Shown here one piece after another: positions 37,777 through 48,081 of a stretch of 64,000 nt of DNA (positions are counted from its first letter, which is position 1; each line of letters opens with the position of its first letter). Source of the DNA: Pseudactinotalea sp. HY158. GTDB taxonomy: Bacteria > Actinomycetota > Actinomycetes > Actinomycetales > Beutenbergiaceae. The stretch covers positions 2,342,079 through 2,406,078 of the forward strand of contig NZ_CP045920.1 in the NCBI RefSeq assembly GCF_009660225.1. The letters run 5' to 3'. A program made the translations under genes and the position numbers. The notes under the pieces were generated by a model, which made no database searches, was not told the DNA's origin, and worked only from the letters and a program-made list of their open reading frames with translations.

Positions 37777-37816
37777 CGCCTCAGGGCCCCAGCCTAGTGG
37801 CCGGGACCCTGAGGCG
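37777..37816 (-). terminator. Hairpin after infB
   Basis: Arms 37777-37790 and 37803-37816 pair over 14 bp with one mismatch and a 12-nt loop, starting 17 nt after the infB stop. It may partly terminate transcripts before rbfA-truB. Confidence 0.6.
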
Positions 37817-37832
37817 ATGACGCCGCGGACGG

Positions 37833-40814
37833 TCAGTCGCGCGGGATCTCGCGCATCTCGAACGTCTCGATGACGTCCCCCTCGACGATGTCGCGGTGGC
37901 CGAGGCCGATACCGCATTCGAAGCCCTCGCGGACCTCGGTGACGTCGTCCTTCTCCCGCCGGAGCGAGGAGATGGTGAGGTTGTCGGCCAGGACCACGCC
38001 GTCGCGCAGGAGACGGGCCTTCGTGCCGCGCTTGATCGTGCCGGAGCGCACGATCGACCCGGCGATCGAACCGACCTTGGAGGAGCGGAACACCTGCCGA
38101 ACCTCGGCGGAGCCCAGCTGGGCCTCCTCGTACTCGGGCTTGAGCATGCCCTTGAGCGCGCTCTCGATCTCGTCGATCGCCTGGTAGATGACCGAGTAGT
38201 ACTTGATCTCGACCCCCTCGCGGTCGGCCAGTTCGGCCACCCGCTCGGCGGTACGGACGTTGAACCCGAGGATCACGGCGCTGTCGACCGTGGCGAGGTT
38301 GACGTCGTTCTGCGTGATCGCACCGACACCGCGGTGGATGATCCGCAGCGCGACCTCGTCGCCCACATCGATCTTGAGCAGGGCGTCCTCGAGTGCCTCG
38401 ACGGCACCGGAGACGTCGCCCTTGAGCACCAGGTTGAGCGTGTCGACCTTGCCGGCCTCGAGGTGCTCGGTGAAGTCCTCGAGGGAGACGCGCTTACGAC
38501 GCTTGGCCAGCATCGCGGCACGCTCGGCGGCCTCCCGCTTGTCGGCGATCTGCCGGGCGGTGCGGTCGTCGGGCGCGACGAGGAAGCTGTCCCCGGCTCC
38601 CGGGACCGACGTGAGGCCGAGGACCTGGACCGGCCGCGCGGGACCGGCCTCGGTCAGGGACTCACCGTGCTCGTCGAACATGGCCCGGACACGGCCGTGG
38701 GCGGTGCCGGCGACGATCGCGTCGCCGACGTGCAGGGTGCCCGATTCCACGAGCACCGTGGCGACCGCTCCGCGGCCCTTGTCGAGGTTCGCCTCGATGG
38801 CGACGCCGCGGGCGTCCTTGTCGGGGTTGGCCCGCAGGTCGAGGGCGGCGTCGGCGGTGAGCAGGACGGCCTCGAGGAGGTCGTCGATGCCCGTGCGCTG
38901 CTTGGCGGAGACGTCGACGAACATGGTGTCGCCGCCGTACTCCTCCGCCACGAGGTTGTACTCGGTGAGCTGCGCCCGGATCTTGTCCGGATTCGCGTCG
39001 GGCTTGTCCACCTTGTTCACCGCGACGACGATCGGAACGTTCGCCGCCTGTGCGTGGTTGAGCGCCTCGACCGTCTGGGGCATGACGCCGTCATCGGCCG
39101 CGACCACGAGGATCGCGATGTCGGTCACCTGGGCGCCGCGGGCACGCATGGCGGTGAACGCCTCGTGACCGGGGGTGTCGATGAAGGTGATCGCGCGTTC
39201 GAGGCCCTCGTGCTCGGCGTGGACCTGGTAGGCACCGATGTGCTGGGTGATGCCACCGGCCTCGCGGGTCGCCGTGTCGGTGTGACGGATGGCGTCCAGC
39301 GTGGCGGTCTTACCGTGGTCGACGTGGCCCATGACCGTGACGACCGGCGGGCGCGCCTGCAGGTCCTCGTCGGTCTCGGCCGCCTCTTCCGCCTCGAGGT
39401 CGATGTCGAAGCTCCCGAGGAGCTCCTTGTCCTCCTCCTCCGGCGACACGATCTCGATGACGTACCCGAGTTCGCTGCCGAGGGTCTGGAAGGTGTCCTC
39501 GTCGAGGGACTGCGTGGCGGTGGCCATCTCTCCCAGGTGGAAGAGCACCTGCACCAGGCTCGCGGGGTTCGCGTCGATCCGGTCGCCGAAGTCCATGAGG
39601 GACGCGCCGGCGCGGATGCGGATGACGGTCGAACCGTTCCCACGGGGAACCTGGACGCCGCCGATCGACGGCGCGGACTGCTGTTCGAACTCCTGCCGCT
39701 TCGCGCGCTTCGACTTGCGCCCGCGAACCGGACGGCCGCCGGAACGACCGAACGCTCCCTGCGTGGAGCCACGGCCACCGCGACCGCCGCCGCGGCCACC
39801 GAAGCCGCCGCCACCACCGGGACGACCGGGACCGCCGCTGCGACCGCCGCCGCCGCCGGCACCGCGACCGGCACCGCCGCCGCGACCGCCACCGGCGTTC
39901 GTGGCACCCGGGCGGCCCACACTCGAGCGGCCGGGCATCATGCCGGGGCTCGGGCGCGGCCCGCCGGGACGGGGTCCCGCCGCTCCGGCTCCGGCACCCG
40001 TGCCACCCGCTCCACCGGCGCCACCGGGGCGAGGACCTGGACGCTGCCCCGGACGGGGCATGCCCTGGCTCGAGGCGAACGGGTTGTTCCCCGGGCGAGG
40101 CGCGCCGGGGCGCGGTCCGCCACCGGAGCGGCCGCCGCCGCCGGGACGCTGCCCCGGACGGGGCATGCCCTGGCTCGAGGCGAACGGGTTGTTCCCCGGA
40201 CGCCCCGCGGGCTTGGGCGCGGGCTTGGGCCCGGGACGCGGGGCCGGGCGGGCCGCCGCCTCACCCTGATCGGACGGCGCTGCCGGCGTCTCGCCGGCGG
40301 CGGGCTTCGCGACCGGAGCGGCCGGTGTGGCCGGTGCCGACGGTTGGGCCGGTGCCGACTGGGCCGGTGCCGCGGGCTCGGGAGCCTTGGGGCCGGGGAC
40401 CGGTGGCACGGGCGCCGCGGGCTCCGGAGCCTTGGGGCCGGGCTTGACGGCACCGGCCTTGACCGCACCGGGCTTCGGCGCCGCCGGGGCCTCCGCGTCG
40501 GCGGGGGCCGATCCGCTCGGGGTCGGCGGCGCGCTCTGCCCACTCGGCTCACTCGACGTGGCCGGCTTGGTCGGTGCGGCGGCCGCACCGGCTGTGGCCG
40601 GCTTCTCGGCCGGGGTCGCCTTGGGGGTCTTCTTCTTCGCCGGCGCAGCCGCCGGCTGATCGGGGAAGGCCTCACGGAGCCGCCGCTGAACGGGGGCTTC
40701 GATCGTGGAGGAGGCGGACTTGACGAACTCGCCCAGCTGCTCCAATTTGGCCATCACAGTCTTGCTGTCAACGCCGAGCTCTTTGGCGAGCTCGTGAACG
40801 CGGACTCGTGACAC
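37833..40814 (-). CDS. infB: Translation initiation factor IF-2
   Basis: The 993-residue GTPase brings initiator tRNA to the 30S subunit. It starts with the IF2-N module ([21 protein letters not shown]), followed by a long Pro/Ala- and Gly/Arg-rich region (about 60-380), then a second IF2-N-like part and the G domain: [14 protein letters not shown] (G1), [20 protein letters not shown] (G3) and NKVDKPDAN (G4). IF2 domains II-IV follow. GTG at 40814 has AGGAGAG upstream. The linker contains an exact 55-bp duplication. It is in the rimP-nusA-ylxR-infB operon. Confidence 0.97.
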   Translation of the reverse strand: MSRVRVHELAKELGVDSKTVMAKLEQLGEFVKSASSTIEAPVQRRLREAFPDQPAAAPAKKKTPKATPAEKPATAGAAAAPTKPATSSEPSGQSAPPTPSGSAPADAEAPAAPKPGAVKAGAVKPGPKAPEPAAPVPPVPGPKAPEPAAPAQSAPAQPSAPATPAAPVAKPAAGETPAAPSDQGEAAARPAPRPGPKPAPKPAGRPGNNPFASSQGMPRPGQRPGGGGRSGGGPRPGAPRPGNNPFASSQGMPRPGQRPGPRPGGAGGAGGTGAGAGAAGPRPGGPRPSPGMMPGRSSVGRPGATNAGGGRGGGAGRGAGGGGGRSGGPGRPGGGGGFGGRGGGRGGRGSTQGAFGRSGGRPVRGRKSKRAKRQEFEQQSAPSIGGVQVPRGNGSTVIRIRAGASLMDFGDRIDANPASLVQVLFHLGEMATATQSLDEDTFQTLGSELGYVIEIVSPEEEDKELLGSFDIDLEAEEAAETDEDLQARPPVVTVMGHVDHGKTATLDAIRHTDTATREAGGITQHIGAYQVHAEHEGLERAITFIDTPGHEAFTAMRARGAQVTDIAILVVAADDGVMPQTVEALNHAQAANVPIVVAVNKVDKPDANPDKIRAQLTEYNLVAEEYGGDTMFVDVSAKQRTGIDDLLEAVLLTADAALDLRANPDKDARGVAIEANLDKGRGAVATVLVESGTLHVGDAIVAGTAHGRVRAMFDEHGESLTEAGPARPVQVLGLTSVPGAGDSFLVAPDDRTARQIADKREAAERAAMLAKRRKRVSLEDFTEHLEAGKVDTLNLVLKGDVSGAVEALEDALLKIDVGDEVALRIIHRGVGAITQNDVNLATVDSAVILGFNVRTAERVAELADREGVEIKYYSVIYQAIDEIESALKGMLKPEYEEAQLGSAEVRQVFRSSKVGSIAGSIVRSGTIKRGTKARLLRDGVVLADNLTISSLRREKDDVTEVREGFECGIGLGHRDIVEGDVIETFEMREIPRD
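40040..40199 (-). repeat. Exact 55-bp direct duplication in infB linker
   Basis: Positions 40040-40094 and 40145-40199 are identical over 55 bp, 105 bp apart (35 codons, in frame). They encode [17 protein letters not shown] twice, so recombination can change linker length without a frameshift. Confidence 0.85.
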
Positions 40815-40919
40815 AACTCTCCTGTCCAGGTCCGCCCGGACAGGAACGGACCGTCGCTAGTGGTGATTCATCGCTGGGAACTCATCGGGGGCCCATCGGC
40901 TTCTAACCCGCTTTCTTGA

Positions 40920-41198
40920 TCAACGACGGATGGTGTGGAGCCACTCCGTCACCTGGCTGAGGTCCACCGCTCGGGTGGTCCGCAGTCCCCGGGGGAAGGC
41001 CCGGGTGGTGAGGGCGCGGTCCAGGCAACGTGGGTGCTCGTGCACCCACACTCCCCGACCCGGGGCGCAGGCGGAACGATCGACGGTGACGACCGGATGG
41101 TCGTCGGACCGGTGATCGATCACCAGGCGTACCAGGGCGGACCTGCGGTCCTTCGTCCGGCATCCCACGCACGAACGTATCGGCACGTGAGTACTCAT
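40920..41198 (-). CDS. ylxR: YlxR (DUF448) RNA-binding protein
   Basis: The 92-residue basic protein has the YlxR signature IRSCVGCRTKDRRSALVRLV, then GRGVWVHEHPRCLDRALTTRAF. It lies between nusA and infB as in most Gram-positive bacteria; the family binds RNA and RNase P components in some species. The ATG at 41198 has GAGAGG 8 nt upstream. Confidence 0.92.
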   Translation of the reverse strand: MSTHVPIRSCVGCRTKDRRSALVRLVIDHRSDDHPVVTVDRSACAPGRGVWVHEHPRCLDRALTTRAFPRGLRTTRAVDLSQVTEWLHTIRR

Positions 41199-41293
41199 CG
41201 ATCGAACCTCTCGAGTACGGTACGAGCGCCGAAGGCTCGTGAACGCTGGATGACCGGGCGTCGGCCCGTGGGCCAGTGTATACCCCGCTTCGC

Positions 41294-42256
41294 TCAGGCC
41301 TCCACGTCGGGGTGGATGTCGATCCGCCAGCCGGTGAGTCGAGCGGCGAGACGGACGTTCTGTCCTTCCTTCCCGATCGCCAGTGAGAGCTGGAAGTCGG
41401 GTACGACGACGCGTGCCGAACGCTCCGCGGCATCGACGATCTCGACCGAGTCGACTCGGGCCGGGGAGAGCGCCGCGGCCACGAAGACCTTGGGATCCTC
41501 GCTGAAATCGACGATGTCGATCTTCTCCCCGCGCAGTTCGCTCATGACGGCGCGCACCCGTTGCCCGAGCGGGCCGATGCAGGCGCCCTTCGCGCCGAGG
41601 CCGGCGACGGTCGAGGAGACGGCCATCTTGCTCCTGTGTCCGGCTTCACGCGCGAGCGCGCCGATGACCACCGAGCCGTCGGCGATCTCGGGCACCTCCA
41701 TCGCGAAGAGCCGGCGCACGAGGTTCGGGTGGGTGCGCGAGACCGTGATGTGGGGTCCCTTCATGCCGCGGGAGACCTCCACCACGTACACGCGGATCCG
41801 TTCGCCGTGGACGTAGGTCTCGGTGGGGACCTGCTCGGTGGCGGGCAGGACGGCCTCGACCCCGCCGACGTCGACGAGCACGGTCCGGGGATCGGGGCCC
41901 TGCTGGATCACCCCGGCGAGGATGTCGCCCTCCTTGCCCCGGAAGTTGCCGAGCACCAGGTCGTCCTCCGCGTCGCGCAGACGCTGCATGATGACCTGGC
42001 GGGCCGTCGAGGTGGCGATGCGCCCGAAGTCGTCCGGGGTGTCGTCGAATTCGGGGGACGACGGGTCCTCCTCCTCGCGCGCGAACACGGTCACGCGTCC
42101 GCTGCGACGGTCGAGTTCCACCCGGGCGTGCGGGAAGGCGTACGGGGTCTTGAGGTAGGCCAGTTCGAGGGCCTGCTCGATCGCCGAGGCGAGCGCCTCG
42201 AGCGGGATGTCCCGTTCCGACTCGACCAGCCTGAGCGTGGTCATATCGATTTCCAT
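41294..42256 (-). CDS. nusA: Transcription termination/antitermination protein NusA
   Basis: The 320-residue factor has the N-terminal RNA-polymerase-binding domain ([19 protein letters not shown]), an S1 domain (about 130-190, [23 protein letters not shown]) and two KH domains, with [19 protein letters not shown] and [23 protein letters not shown]. The acidic C-terminal repeats of proteobacteria are absent, as is normal here. The ATG at 42256 is used because AGGAGG stands 6 nt upstream. It controls pausing, termination and rRNA antitermination. Confidence 0.95.
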   Translation of the reverse strand: MEIDMTTLRLVESERDIPLEALASAIEQALELAYLKTPYAFPHARVELDRRSGRVTVFAREEEDPSSPEFDDTPDDFGRIATSTARQVIMQRLRDAEDDLVLGNFRGKEGDILAGVIQQGPDPRTVLVDVGGVEAVLPATEQVPTETYVHGERIRVYVVEVSRGMKGPHITVSRTHPNLVRRLFAMEVPEIADGSVVIGALAREAGHRSKMAVSSTVAGLGAKGACIGPLGQRVRAVMSELRGEKIDIVDFSEDPKVFVAAALSPARVDSVEIVDAAERSARVVVPDFQLSLAIGKEGQNVRLAARLTGWRIDIHPDVEA

Positions 42257-42266
42257 GACGGCCTCC

Positions 42267-42752
42267 TCAGGCGTGATCCGCGGCGGGGCGGAAGTCCAGG
42301 TTGATGCGGCCACTGCGCACGGTCGCGAGGGCGACGGCGGTTTCGCCCGCCTCGGTGCGCAGCACGACCTGCGCGTCGTCGGCGGCCACGACCCGGCCGG
42401 TGACGGAACCGTCCTCGGTGGTGAGGGTGACGGAGCGGCCCTCGGCGCGCCGGAAGTGCCGGGCGGTCGTGAGGGTCCGATCCGCGCCCGCGGTCGTGAC
42501 CTCGAGGGTGTAGCTGCCGGGGATGCGGTCGGCGACGTCGTCCATGGCCCCCGACACGGCGCGGGTGACGTCGGCGAGCCGGTCGGAGTCGACCCCGCCC
42601 GGGCCGTCGGGCAGGTCGACGATCACCCGGAGCGTGCGGTGTTTCGCGGGTCCGGTCAGGGCGACGTCCTCGAGGAAGAGTCCGGCGTGGGCGACCACCG
42701 GCGTGAGCACGCTGGTCAATGCGGTCCGAAGGTCCGTGCGTTCGGCGGCCAT
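42267..42752 (-). CDS. rimP: Ribosome maturation factor RimP
   Basis: The 161-residue protein helps assemble the 30S subunit. Motifs include [36 protein letters not shown] (core [16 protein letters not shown]), [14 protein letters not shown] and the Sm-like C-terminal domain [27 protein letters not shown] stands before the ATG at 42752. It is the first gene of the rimP-nusA-ylxR-infB operon, 10 nt before nusA. Confidence 0.93.
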   Translation of the reverse strand: MAAERTDLRTALTSVLTPVVAHAGLFLEDVALTGPAKHRTLRVIVDLPDGPGGVDSDRLADVTRAVSGAMDDVADRIPGSYTLEVTTAGADRTLTTARHFRRAEGRSVTLTTEDGSVTGRVVAADDAQVVLRTEAGETAVALATVRSGRINLDFRPAADHA

Positions 42753-42815
42753 GGCTCCTCCTTGTGTAGTTGTCTCGCGGTCGCGCGTGCGACCCACCCG
42801 TGGCGGCAGTGCACC

Positions 42816-42844
42816 AGCCTAGGCCGAGGACGTGGCACGATCAA
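42816..42844 (-). promoter_or_regulatory. Promoter of the rimP-nusA-ylxR-infB operon
   Basis: TTGATC (42839-42844) and TAGGCT (42816-42821) on the minus strand are 17 bp apart, giving a leader of about 57 nt. The -35 overlaps the -10-like element of the divergent lipoprotein gene. Confidence 0.55.
42836..42841 (+). promoter_or_regulatory. -10-like element for leaderless DUF4439 lipoprotein gene
   Basis: CACGAT lies 7 nt before the ATG at 42849 and overlaps the rimP -35. Confidence 0.35.
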
Positions 42845-42848
42845 CGTC

Positions 42849-43880
42849 ATGACCATCCGCCGGGCCCTCGCCACCCTGACCGCCGGGGTGGCGATCGCCG
42901 CCCTGTCAGCCGGCTGCGGGGTGCGGATCGGCTCACCCCCCGCGCCGATCCCGTCCCCCGACGCCGTCGAGCAGCTCCGGCAGCTGCTCGCGCGCAACGC
43001 CACGGGCGTGGCGGACGTCACCAGCCGGGTCGAGGCCGCCTCGGCGAATGTGGCCGAGGGGCCGGGCCCGGCGGACCTCTTCGGGCTCGTCTCGGACATC
43101 GGTTCGGAGCAGGCCGGGGACCTGGGCGGGGTCTGGACTCCCCCGCCGCGCCCCGAGACGGACACGCACGGCCCTGCCGACCCTGCCGGCTCCGGCGACC
43201 CGACCGGCCCGGTCGACCCGACGGAGCCCACGGAACCCACAGAACCGGCCGTGCTCTCGCCCGAGGCCGCGGTCGCTGAGCTGACCGCCTCCCTGACCGA
43301 GCTCGCCGACCTGGCCGAGCAGGACCTGCCGGAGGGCTGGATCTCGACCGTCGGATCGATGCTCGTGACCCGGCAGGCGATGGTCGGCGCGGGCCGCGAC
43401 CTCCTCGGCCTCGACTGCGGGCCCGTCTGCCCGGCCCCGCTCGCACCGGTGAACCTCAACGACGGCGCGACCAAGGATTCGATCATCGCCCACCTCGACG
43501 CGATCGGGTACCTGGGCGAGATCGCCGCGGCGCAGGCGGACGGCGAGGAGCAGGAGGCCCTCGCCGCCCGCGCAGCGGACCATCGGGCGGCGGCGCGCAC
43601 GATGATCGCAGCGGCCGCGGGCACCGACGCCGACCCGCGCCGACCCGCCTACGCGATCGGCGCGGATGGGGTGGACACGGCGATCCGGCTGCGCCAGGGG
43701 GAACTCGTCGCGGCCTGGATCGCCGCGGCGCAGGAGAGCCGCGGCCCGGAGCGGGCCGCCGCGCTCGACCAGGCGTGGACGGCGTACCTCGACACCCATG
43801 GCGGGGCCGTGGTCGGCGGCCCGTGGCCGGGCCTGCTCAGTGGGCCAGGGCCGAGCGAACCCGATCGATCAACTCCGTGA
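42849..43880 (+). CDS. Lipoprotein of the DUF4439/ferritin-like family
   Basis: The 343-residue precursor has a lipoprotein signal (lipobox ALSAGC, Cys about 23). The mature start [22 protein letters not shown] is typical of lipoproteins encoded beside rimP in actinomycetes. A Thr/Glu/Pro linker (TEPTEPTEP) divides it, and the C-terminal half has long helices with [30 protein letters not shown] and PWPGL, as in the ferritin-like DUF4439 domain, although iron ligands are not clear. Its end overlaps the end of proS by 44 nt. Function unknown. Confidence 0.75.
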   Translation: MTIRRALATLTAGVAIAALSAGCGVRIGSPPAPIPSPDAVEQLRQLLARNATGVADVTSRVEAASANVAEGPGPADLFGLVSDIGSEQAGDLGGVWTPPPRPETDTHGPADPAGSGDPTGPVDPTEPTEPTEPAVLSPEAAVAELTASLTELADLAEQDLPEGWISTVGSMLVTRQAMVGAGRDLLGLDCGPVCPAPLAPVNLNDGATKDSIIAHLDAIGYLGEIAAAQADGEEQEALAARAADHRAAARTMIAAAAGTDADPRRPAYAIGADGVDTAIRLRQGELVAAWIAAAQESRGPERAAALDQAWTAYLDTHGGAVVGGPWPGLLSGPGPSEPDRSTP

Positions 43881-45630
43881 CGGCCGCCTCCGGCGCGAGC
43901 TCGACCCGGTCGCCGCTCGCGCGCGTGCGCACCTCCACCACCCCGCTCGCCAGCCCGCGCCCGACGACGAGGATGAAGGGCACGCCGAGGATCTCGGCAT
44001 CGGCGAACTTGACCCCCGGGGAGACCTTGGGTCGGTCGTCGTAGAGCACCTCGAGCCCGGCCGCGTCGAGCCGGCCGGCGAGATCGGCCGCGGTGTCGAA
44101 GACTGCGGCGTCCTTGCCCGTGGCCACGACGTGCACGTGGAACGGGGCGACGTCGACGGGCCAGGCCAGGCCCGCGTCGTCGCACGTCTTCTCGGCGAGG
44201 GCGGCGAGCACACGCGTGACGCCGAGGCCGTAGGAGCCCATCGTCACGGTGACGGCCTTGCCGTTGCGATCGAGCACGCTCAGGCCGAGCGCCTCGGCGT
44301 ACTTGCGACCGAGCGCGAAGATGTGTCCGACCTCGATGCCGCGGGCCAGTTCGAGCGGCCCGGAGCCGTCCGGGGCGGGATCCCCGGCCCGGACCTCGGC
44401 CACGTCGATCACGCCGTCCGCGCCGAAGTCCCGGCCCTTGACGAGGTGGGCCACGTGCCGACCCGGCACGTTCGCGCCACTCACCCAGGCCGTGCCGTCG
44501 ACCACCCGCGGATCGAGCAGGTACCGCACGGGCGAGGGGGCGTCGTCCGCACGTTCCGGGGCGTTGGGACCGAGCACCTGCGGGCCGACGTAGCCGGGCA
44601 CGAGCTCGGGCCGGGTGCGCAGGTCCGCCTCGGTCGCGGTCTCGACCTCGGCCGGATAGAGGGCCGCCTCGAGCCGCTTGCCGTCGACGGTGCGGTCGCC
44701 GGGCAGCCCGATCGCGAGGACCTCGCGGTCGCCGTCGGGGTGCACGGCGGTCACGAGCACGTGCTTGAGCGTGTCCGCCGCCGTCCAGGGCCGGTCGGCG
44801 CGCGGAAAGAGTTCGTTGGCCGAGTCCACGAGGGCCTCGATCGTGGCGGCGGCGGGGGTGTCGTGCACGATCGGCGCGGGTTCGCCGGACGCGTCGACGG
44901 CGGGCGGGACCGGGGTGGTGACGGCCTCGACGTTCGCCGCGTAGCCGCCGGGTGAGCGGACGAACGTGTCCTCGCCGATCGGGCTCGGGTGCAAGAACTC
45001 CTCGCTGCGCGAGCCGCCCATGGCCCCGGCGGTCGCCGAGACGATGGCGTACTCGAGGCCGAGCCGGGTGAAGATGCGCTCGTAGGCGGCGCGCTGGGCG
45101 TCGTAGGAGGCCGCCAGGCCCTCGTCGTCGAGGTCGAAGGAGTAGGCGTCCTTCATGATGAACTCTCGCCCGCGCAGGAGCCCCGCGCGGGGGCGGGCCT
45201 CGTCGCGGTACTTCGTCTGCAGCTGGAAGAGCGTGAGCGGCAGGTCCTTGTAGGAGGAGTAGAGATCGGCGACGAGCAGCGTGAACATCTCCTCGTGCGT
45301 GGGCGCGAGGAGCAGGTCGTTGCCCCGGCGGTCCTTGACGCGGAACAGGTTCGGCCCGTACTCGGTCCAGCGCCCGGTGGCCTCGTACGGCTCCCGCGGC
45401 AGCAGCGCCGGGAAGTGCACCTCCTGGGCGCCCGCACGGTTCATCTCCTCCCGCACGATCGCCTCGATCTTGCCCAGCACCCGCAGCCCCAGCGGCAGCC
45501 ACGTGTAGATCCCGGGGGCGGCGCGGCGCACGTAGCCGGCGCGCACGAGCCAGGAGTGGCTGGCGACCTCCGCGTCGGCCGGGGCCTCGCGCAGGGTTCG
45601 GACAAAGAGGGAAGACATCCGCATGAGCAC
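43837..45630 (-). CDS. proS: Proline-tRNA ligase, bacterial type with editing domain
   Basis: The 597-residue class II synthetase charges tRNA-Pro. Motif 2 is [28 protein letters not shown] (core [16 protein letters not shown]), motif 3 is [16 protein letters not shown], and an INS editing domain that clears Ala-tRNA lies between (about 225-400, [17 protein letters not shown]). The anticodon domain closes it (VHVVATGKD). The GTG at 45630 is supported by TAGACT 6 nt upstream; alternative ATGs follow at 45624 and 45618. It converges on the DUF4439 gene. Confidence 0.95.
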   Translation of the reverse strand: MLMRMSSLFVRTLREAPADAEVASHSWLVRAGYVRRAAPGIYTWLPLGLRVLGKIEAIVREEMNRAGAQEVHFPALLPREPYEATGRWTEYGPNLFRVKDRRGNDLLLAPTHEEMFTLLVADLYSSYKDLPLTLFQLQTKYRDEARPRAGLLRGREFIMKDAYSFDLDDEGLAASYDAQRAAYERIFTRLGLEYAIVSATAGAMGGSRSEEFLHPSPIGEDTFVRSPGGYAANVEAVTTPVPPAVDASGEPAPIVHDTPAAATIEALVDSANELFPRADRPWTAADTLKHVLVTAVHPDGDREVLAIGLPGDRTVDGKRLEAALYPAEVETATEADLRTRPELVPGYVGPQVLGPNAPERADDAPSPVRYLLDPRVVDGTAWVSGANVPGRHVAHLVKGRDFGADGVIDVAEVRAGDPAPDGSGPLELARGIEVGHIFALGRKYAEALGLSVLDRNGKAVTVTMGSYGLGVTRVLAALAEKTCDDAGLAWPVDVAPFHVHVVATGKDAAVFDTAADLAGRLDAAGLEVLYDDRPKVSPGVKFADAEILGVPFILVVGRGLASGVVEVRTRASGDRVELAPEAAVTELIDRVRSALAH

Positions 45631-45636
45631 GCCGGA

Positions 45637-45642
45637 AGTCTA
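45637..45642 (-). promoter_or_regulatory. -10 element for leaderless proS
   Basis: TAGACT lies 6 nt before the GTG at 45630. Confidence 0.55.
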
Positions 45643-45689
45643 GTGGATCCGGGGAGGCCGTCGGGGCCGCGGCTGCCGGGCGCGCGCCG

Positions 45690-46556
45690 TCAGAAGAGCA
45701 CGGAGGCGAACGTGCCGATGCGCTCGAAGCCCACCCGCTCGTATGTCGCCAGCGCCCTGCCGTTGTAGGAGTTGACGTACAGCGAGACGGTCGGGGCGAT
45801 CTGCCGGCGCGCGTACTCGATCACCGCCGACACGGCCGGGGCGGCGAGGGATCGACCACGGTAGGCGGGGTGGATCCAGACCCCCTGCACCTGGGTGACC
45901 CCGAAGCCGAGGGTGCCCAGGTCGGCCTTGAACACGACCTCCCGGCCACGCGGGCCGTCGTCGATGCGCACGAGCGAGCGCCCCCCGGCGATCAGCTCGC
46001 GCACGCGCCGCTCGTACGCCCCCGCGACCCCGAGCGGGGAGTAGCCGACCTCCTCGGTGAACATCGCGACCGCGGCCGGGAGGAGGAGGTCGAACTCGGC
46101 CATCGTCGCGGGCCGGACGCTTTGGTCGGGCGGCACGATCGGATCGCGGTCGATGAGCAGCGACGGCTGATCGCTGCGGATCTCCCGGACCGGCCAGCGC
46201 TGGTCGCGCAGCCGCTCCCACAGGCCGAGCACCTGGTCGGCCGGGCCCACGATCGAGGAGAACCGCCGACCCCGCCGGCGGATCCGCCCGGCGAGCTCGT
46301 CCAGCTGCTCGGGGGTGAAGCCGACCGGCACGATGTTGCCGCCGATCCAGCAGACCGCCGACAGTTCGCCGCCGGCGCCGGGCGCGCGCGCGACCAGGAC
46401 CGACTCGCCGAGCGCACCCGACCAGCGGAGGGTCTGGACCGGCTCGGCCATGAGGGCGGTCTCGATCGGGTGGGCGGCGCAGAACGCGACGATCAGCTCG
46501 GGATCGATCTCCCGGCCGGTCGTCACCTTCGAGGCCGACCGGCCCCACGCACGCAC
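45690..46556 (-). CDS. DUF4081/GNAT-family N-acetyltransferase
   Basis: The 288-residue protein has an N-terminal DUF4081 half (HPIETALMAEPVQ, GGNIVPVGFTPEQL, RRFSSIVGPADQVLGLWERL) and a C-terminal GNAT domain with VQGVWIHPAYRGRSLAAPAV (acetyl-CoA loop) and YVNSYNGRALATYERVGFERIGTFASVLF. It matches the acetyltransferase normally found between ispG and proS in actinomycetes. The GTG at 46556 gives the family length but has no clear ribosome site; an in-frame stop lies just upstream at 46566-46568. The normal upstream neighbour ispG is missing. Confidence 0.8.
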   Translation of the reverse strand: MRAWGRSASKVTTGREIDPELIVAFCAAHPIETALMAEPVQTLRWSGALGESVLVARAPGAGGELSAVCWIGGNIVPVGFTPEQLDELAGRIRRRGRRFSSIVGPADQVLGLWERLRDQRWPVREIRSDQPSLLIDRDPIVPPDQSVRPATMAEFDLLLPAAVAMFTEEVGYSPLGVAGAYERRVRELIAGGRSLVRIDDGPRGREVVFKADLGTLGFGVTQVQGVWIHPAYRGRSLAAPAVSAVIEYARRQIAPTVSLYVNSYNGRALATYERVGFERIGTFASVLF

Positions 46557-46711
46557 GAGCTATCCGACCGCGATCGACGGGCTCGGACCGGCCGCGTCCA
46601 GGTCGGCGGCGCCCGGGTGGGCAGGGCGACGCGCCCGGCCGCACGGCGCGGCGCGGACACGACCGGCCGCTCCCGCGCGACCGGCGTGCCGAGGCTGATC
46701 GGACTGCTCAC
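46557..46711 (-). pseudogene. ispG: Probable 5' remnant of ispG (4-hydroxy-3-methylbut-2-en-1-yl diphosphate synthase)
   Basis: Between rseP and the GNAT gene, where actinomycetes carry ispG, only 170 bp remain. From the GTG at 46711 the frame reads SSPISLGTPVARERPVVSAPRR, like the IspG start (ISLGMP...LAPRR); RVALPT follows, like the later RVAVPTQDDADAL block, and after a shift ADLDAAGPSPSIAV continues the likeness before a stop. GATACT stands 6 nt before the GTG, so even the promoter geometry survives. The similarity is short and rests on position as much as on residues, so this is a moderate call. Confidence 0.45.
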
Positions 46712-46727
46712 GGGCTCAGTATCCCAT

Positions 46728-47999
46728 CTAGAGGGTGACGGGTTTGACGATGTCGGCGACGGCGAGCAGCACGGTCATGCCCAGGAGCACCGTGAACACG
46801 GCGTAGGTCAGCGGCATGAGCCGGGCGGTGTCGACCAGCCCCGGGTCGGGGCGGCTGCGCCAGGCGGCCCAGCGTCGCCGGGTGCCCTCGAACAGTGCGC
46901 CGGCGATGTGTCCGCCGTCGAGCGGGAGCAGGGGGATCATGTTGAACACGAAGAGGGCGATGTTGAGCGAGGCGAGCAGCGAGAGCAGATCGGCGGCGCG
47001 CTCCTTGGCGCCGTACTGATCGACCGAGACGGAGGCGATCTCGCCGGCGATGCGGCCGGCCCCGATGAGCCCCATGACGCCGGGGTCGCGCGGGGCGTCG
47101 GTGAACAGCGCGGTCGCGATCCCGTAGAGGCGCTGCGGCAGCTGGACGACGATCTCCGCCGTGCCGGCGGTGACCTGCCAGACGACGCCGGGAACCTCGG
47201 TCAGCGGCTGCGGCTGCAGGGCGAACGTGCCGGTGATGCCGACGATCGGCGTGGTCTCGCTGCCGGAGCCGTCGGCCGCGGGCCGCGTGGTCATCTCCGG
47301 GGTGATGGTCGTGGTGAACTCGCCGCCGTCGCGTTCGACCCGCACCTCGGCGGGATCGGCGCCGCCTGCCGAGATGGCCGCCACGAGGTCGGCCCAGTCG
47401 TCGATCGACTCGCCGTTCCAGGCGACGATCCGGTCGCCGTCCTCGAGACCGGCGGCCGCCGCCGGGGAGGCGGGGTCCTCGGCCGTGCACTCCCCCGTCG
47501 TGCTCACACACGGCGAGACCGCCGAGACCCGGTTCGTGGCGACCGCGGTGCCGAGGCCGGCCACGACGATCGTGAACAGCACGGCGGCGATGACGAGGTT
47601 CATCACCGGGCCGCCGAACATGACCGCCAGCTTCTTGGGGGTGCTGAGCGAGTAGAAGGTGCGGTGCTCGTCCCCCGGATCGACCTCCTGGGCGCTGTAG
47701 GAGCGGGCGTCCTCGGAGACCCGGTCCATCCAGCCGCGCAGTCCCCGTCTCGGCTCGCCCTGGCGGCCATTCGGCGGGAACATGCCGATCATGCGCACGA
47801 AACCGCCGAGCGGGACGGCCTTGACGCCGTACTCGGTCTCGCCGCGCCGGGTGGACCACAGGGTGGGTCCGAAGCCGACGAAGTACTGCGGGACCTTGAC
47901 CCCGAACCTCTTCGCGGGCAGCAGGTGCCCGATCTCGTGCAGGGCGATCGAGATCACCAGGCCGACAGCGATCACCAGGACACCGAACCAGAACATCAC
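46728..47999 (-). CDS. rseP: Site-2 protease RseP/Rip1 family (M50)
   Basis: The 423-residue intramembrane metalloprotease cuts anti-sigma factors and other membrane proteins. It shows ALHEIGHLLPAKRFGVKV (HExxH, about 21), a PDZ domain (about 160-260, AAGLEDGDRIVAWNGESIDDW), and the third zinc-ligand motif FNMIPLLPLDGGHIAG (about 345). The GTG at 47999 is chosen because TACGAT lies 6 nt upstream; ATG follows immediately. dxr ends 82 nt upstream on the same strand. Confidence 0.92.
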   Translation of the reverse strand: MMFWFGVLVIAVGLVISIALHEIGHLLPAKRFGVKVPQYFVGFGPTLWSTRRGETEYGVKAVPLGGFVRMIGMFPPNGRQGEPRRGLRGWMDRVSEDARSYSAQEVDPGDEHRTFYSLSTPKKLAVMFGGPVMNLVIAAVLFTIVVAGLGTAVATNRVSAVSPCVSTTGECTAEDPASPAAAAGLEDGDRIVAWNGESIDDWADLVAAISAGGADPAEVRVERDGGEFTTTITPEMTTRPAADGSGSETTPIVGITGTFALQPQPLTEVPGVVWQVTAGTAEIVVQLPQRLYGIATALFTDAPRDPGVMGLIGAGRIAGEIASVSVDQYGAKERAADLLSLLASLNIALFVFNMIPLLPLDGGHIAGALFEGTRRRWAAWRSRPDPGLVDTARLMPLTYAVFTVLLGMTVLLAVADIVKPVTL

Positions 48000-48005
48000 G
48001 GACCC

Positions 48006-48011
48006 ATCGTA
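48006..48011 (-). promoter_or_regulatory. -10 element for leaderless rseP
   Basis: TACGAT lies 6 nt before the GTG at 47999. Confidence 0.5.
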
Positions 48012-48081
48012 GGCGCCGCGGCCGTGGCCGGCGGCGCCGCGACGCGGAGGCCCGGTGGATCAGGTGTGGATCAGTCGTGGA

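Noticed and set aside
37896..40811. Long plus-strand open frame of about 970 codons
   Set aside because: It is exactly antisense to infB. High GC keeps the opposite frame open; the translation is His/Arg/Asp-biased with no domain.
45640..46644. Alternative minus-strand frame over the GNAT gene
   Set aside because: Arg/Pro-rich shadow; the 45690-46556 frame contains the DUF4081 and GNAT motifs.
46523..46711. A genuine 62-codon gene between rseP and GNAT
   Set aside because: It runs into the GNAT start and ends in Arg-rich sequence; the IspG-like start and location fit a remnant better.
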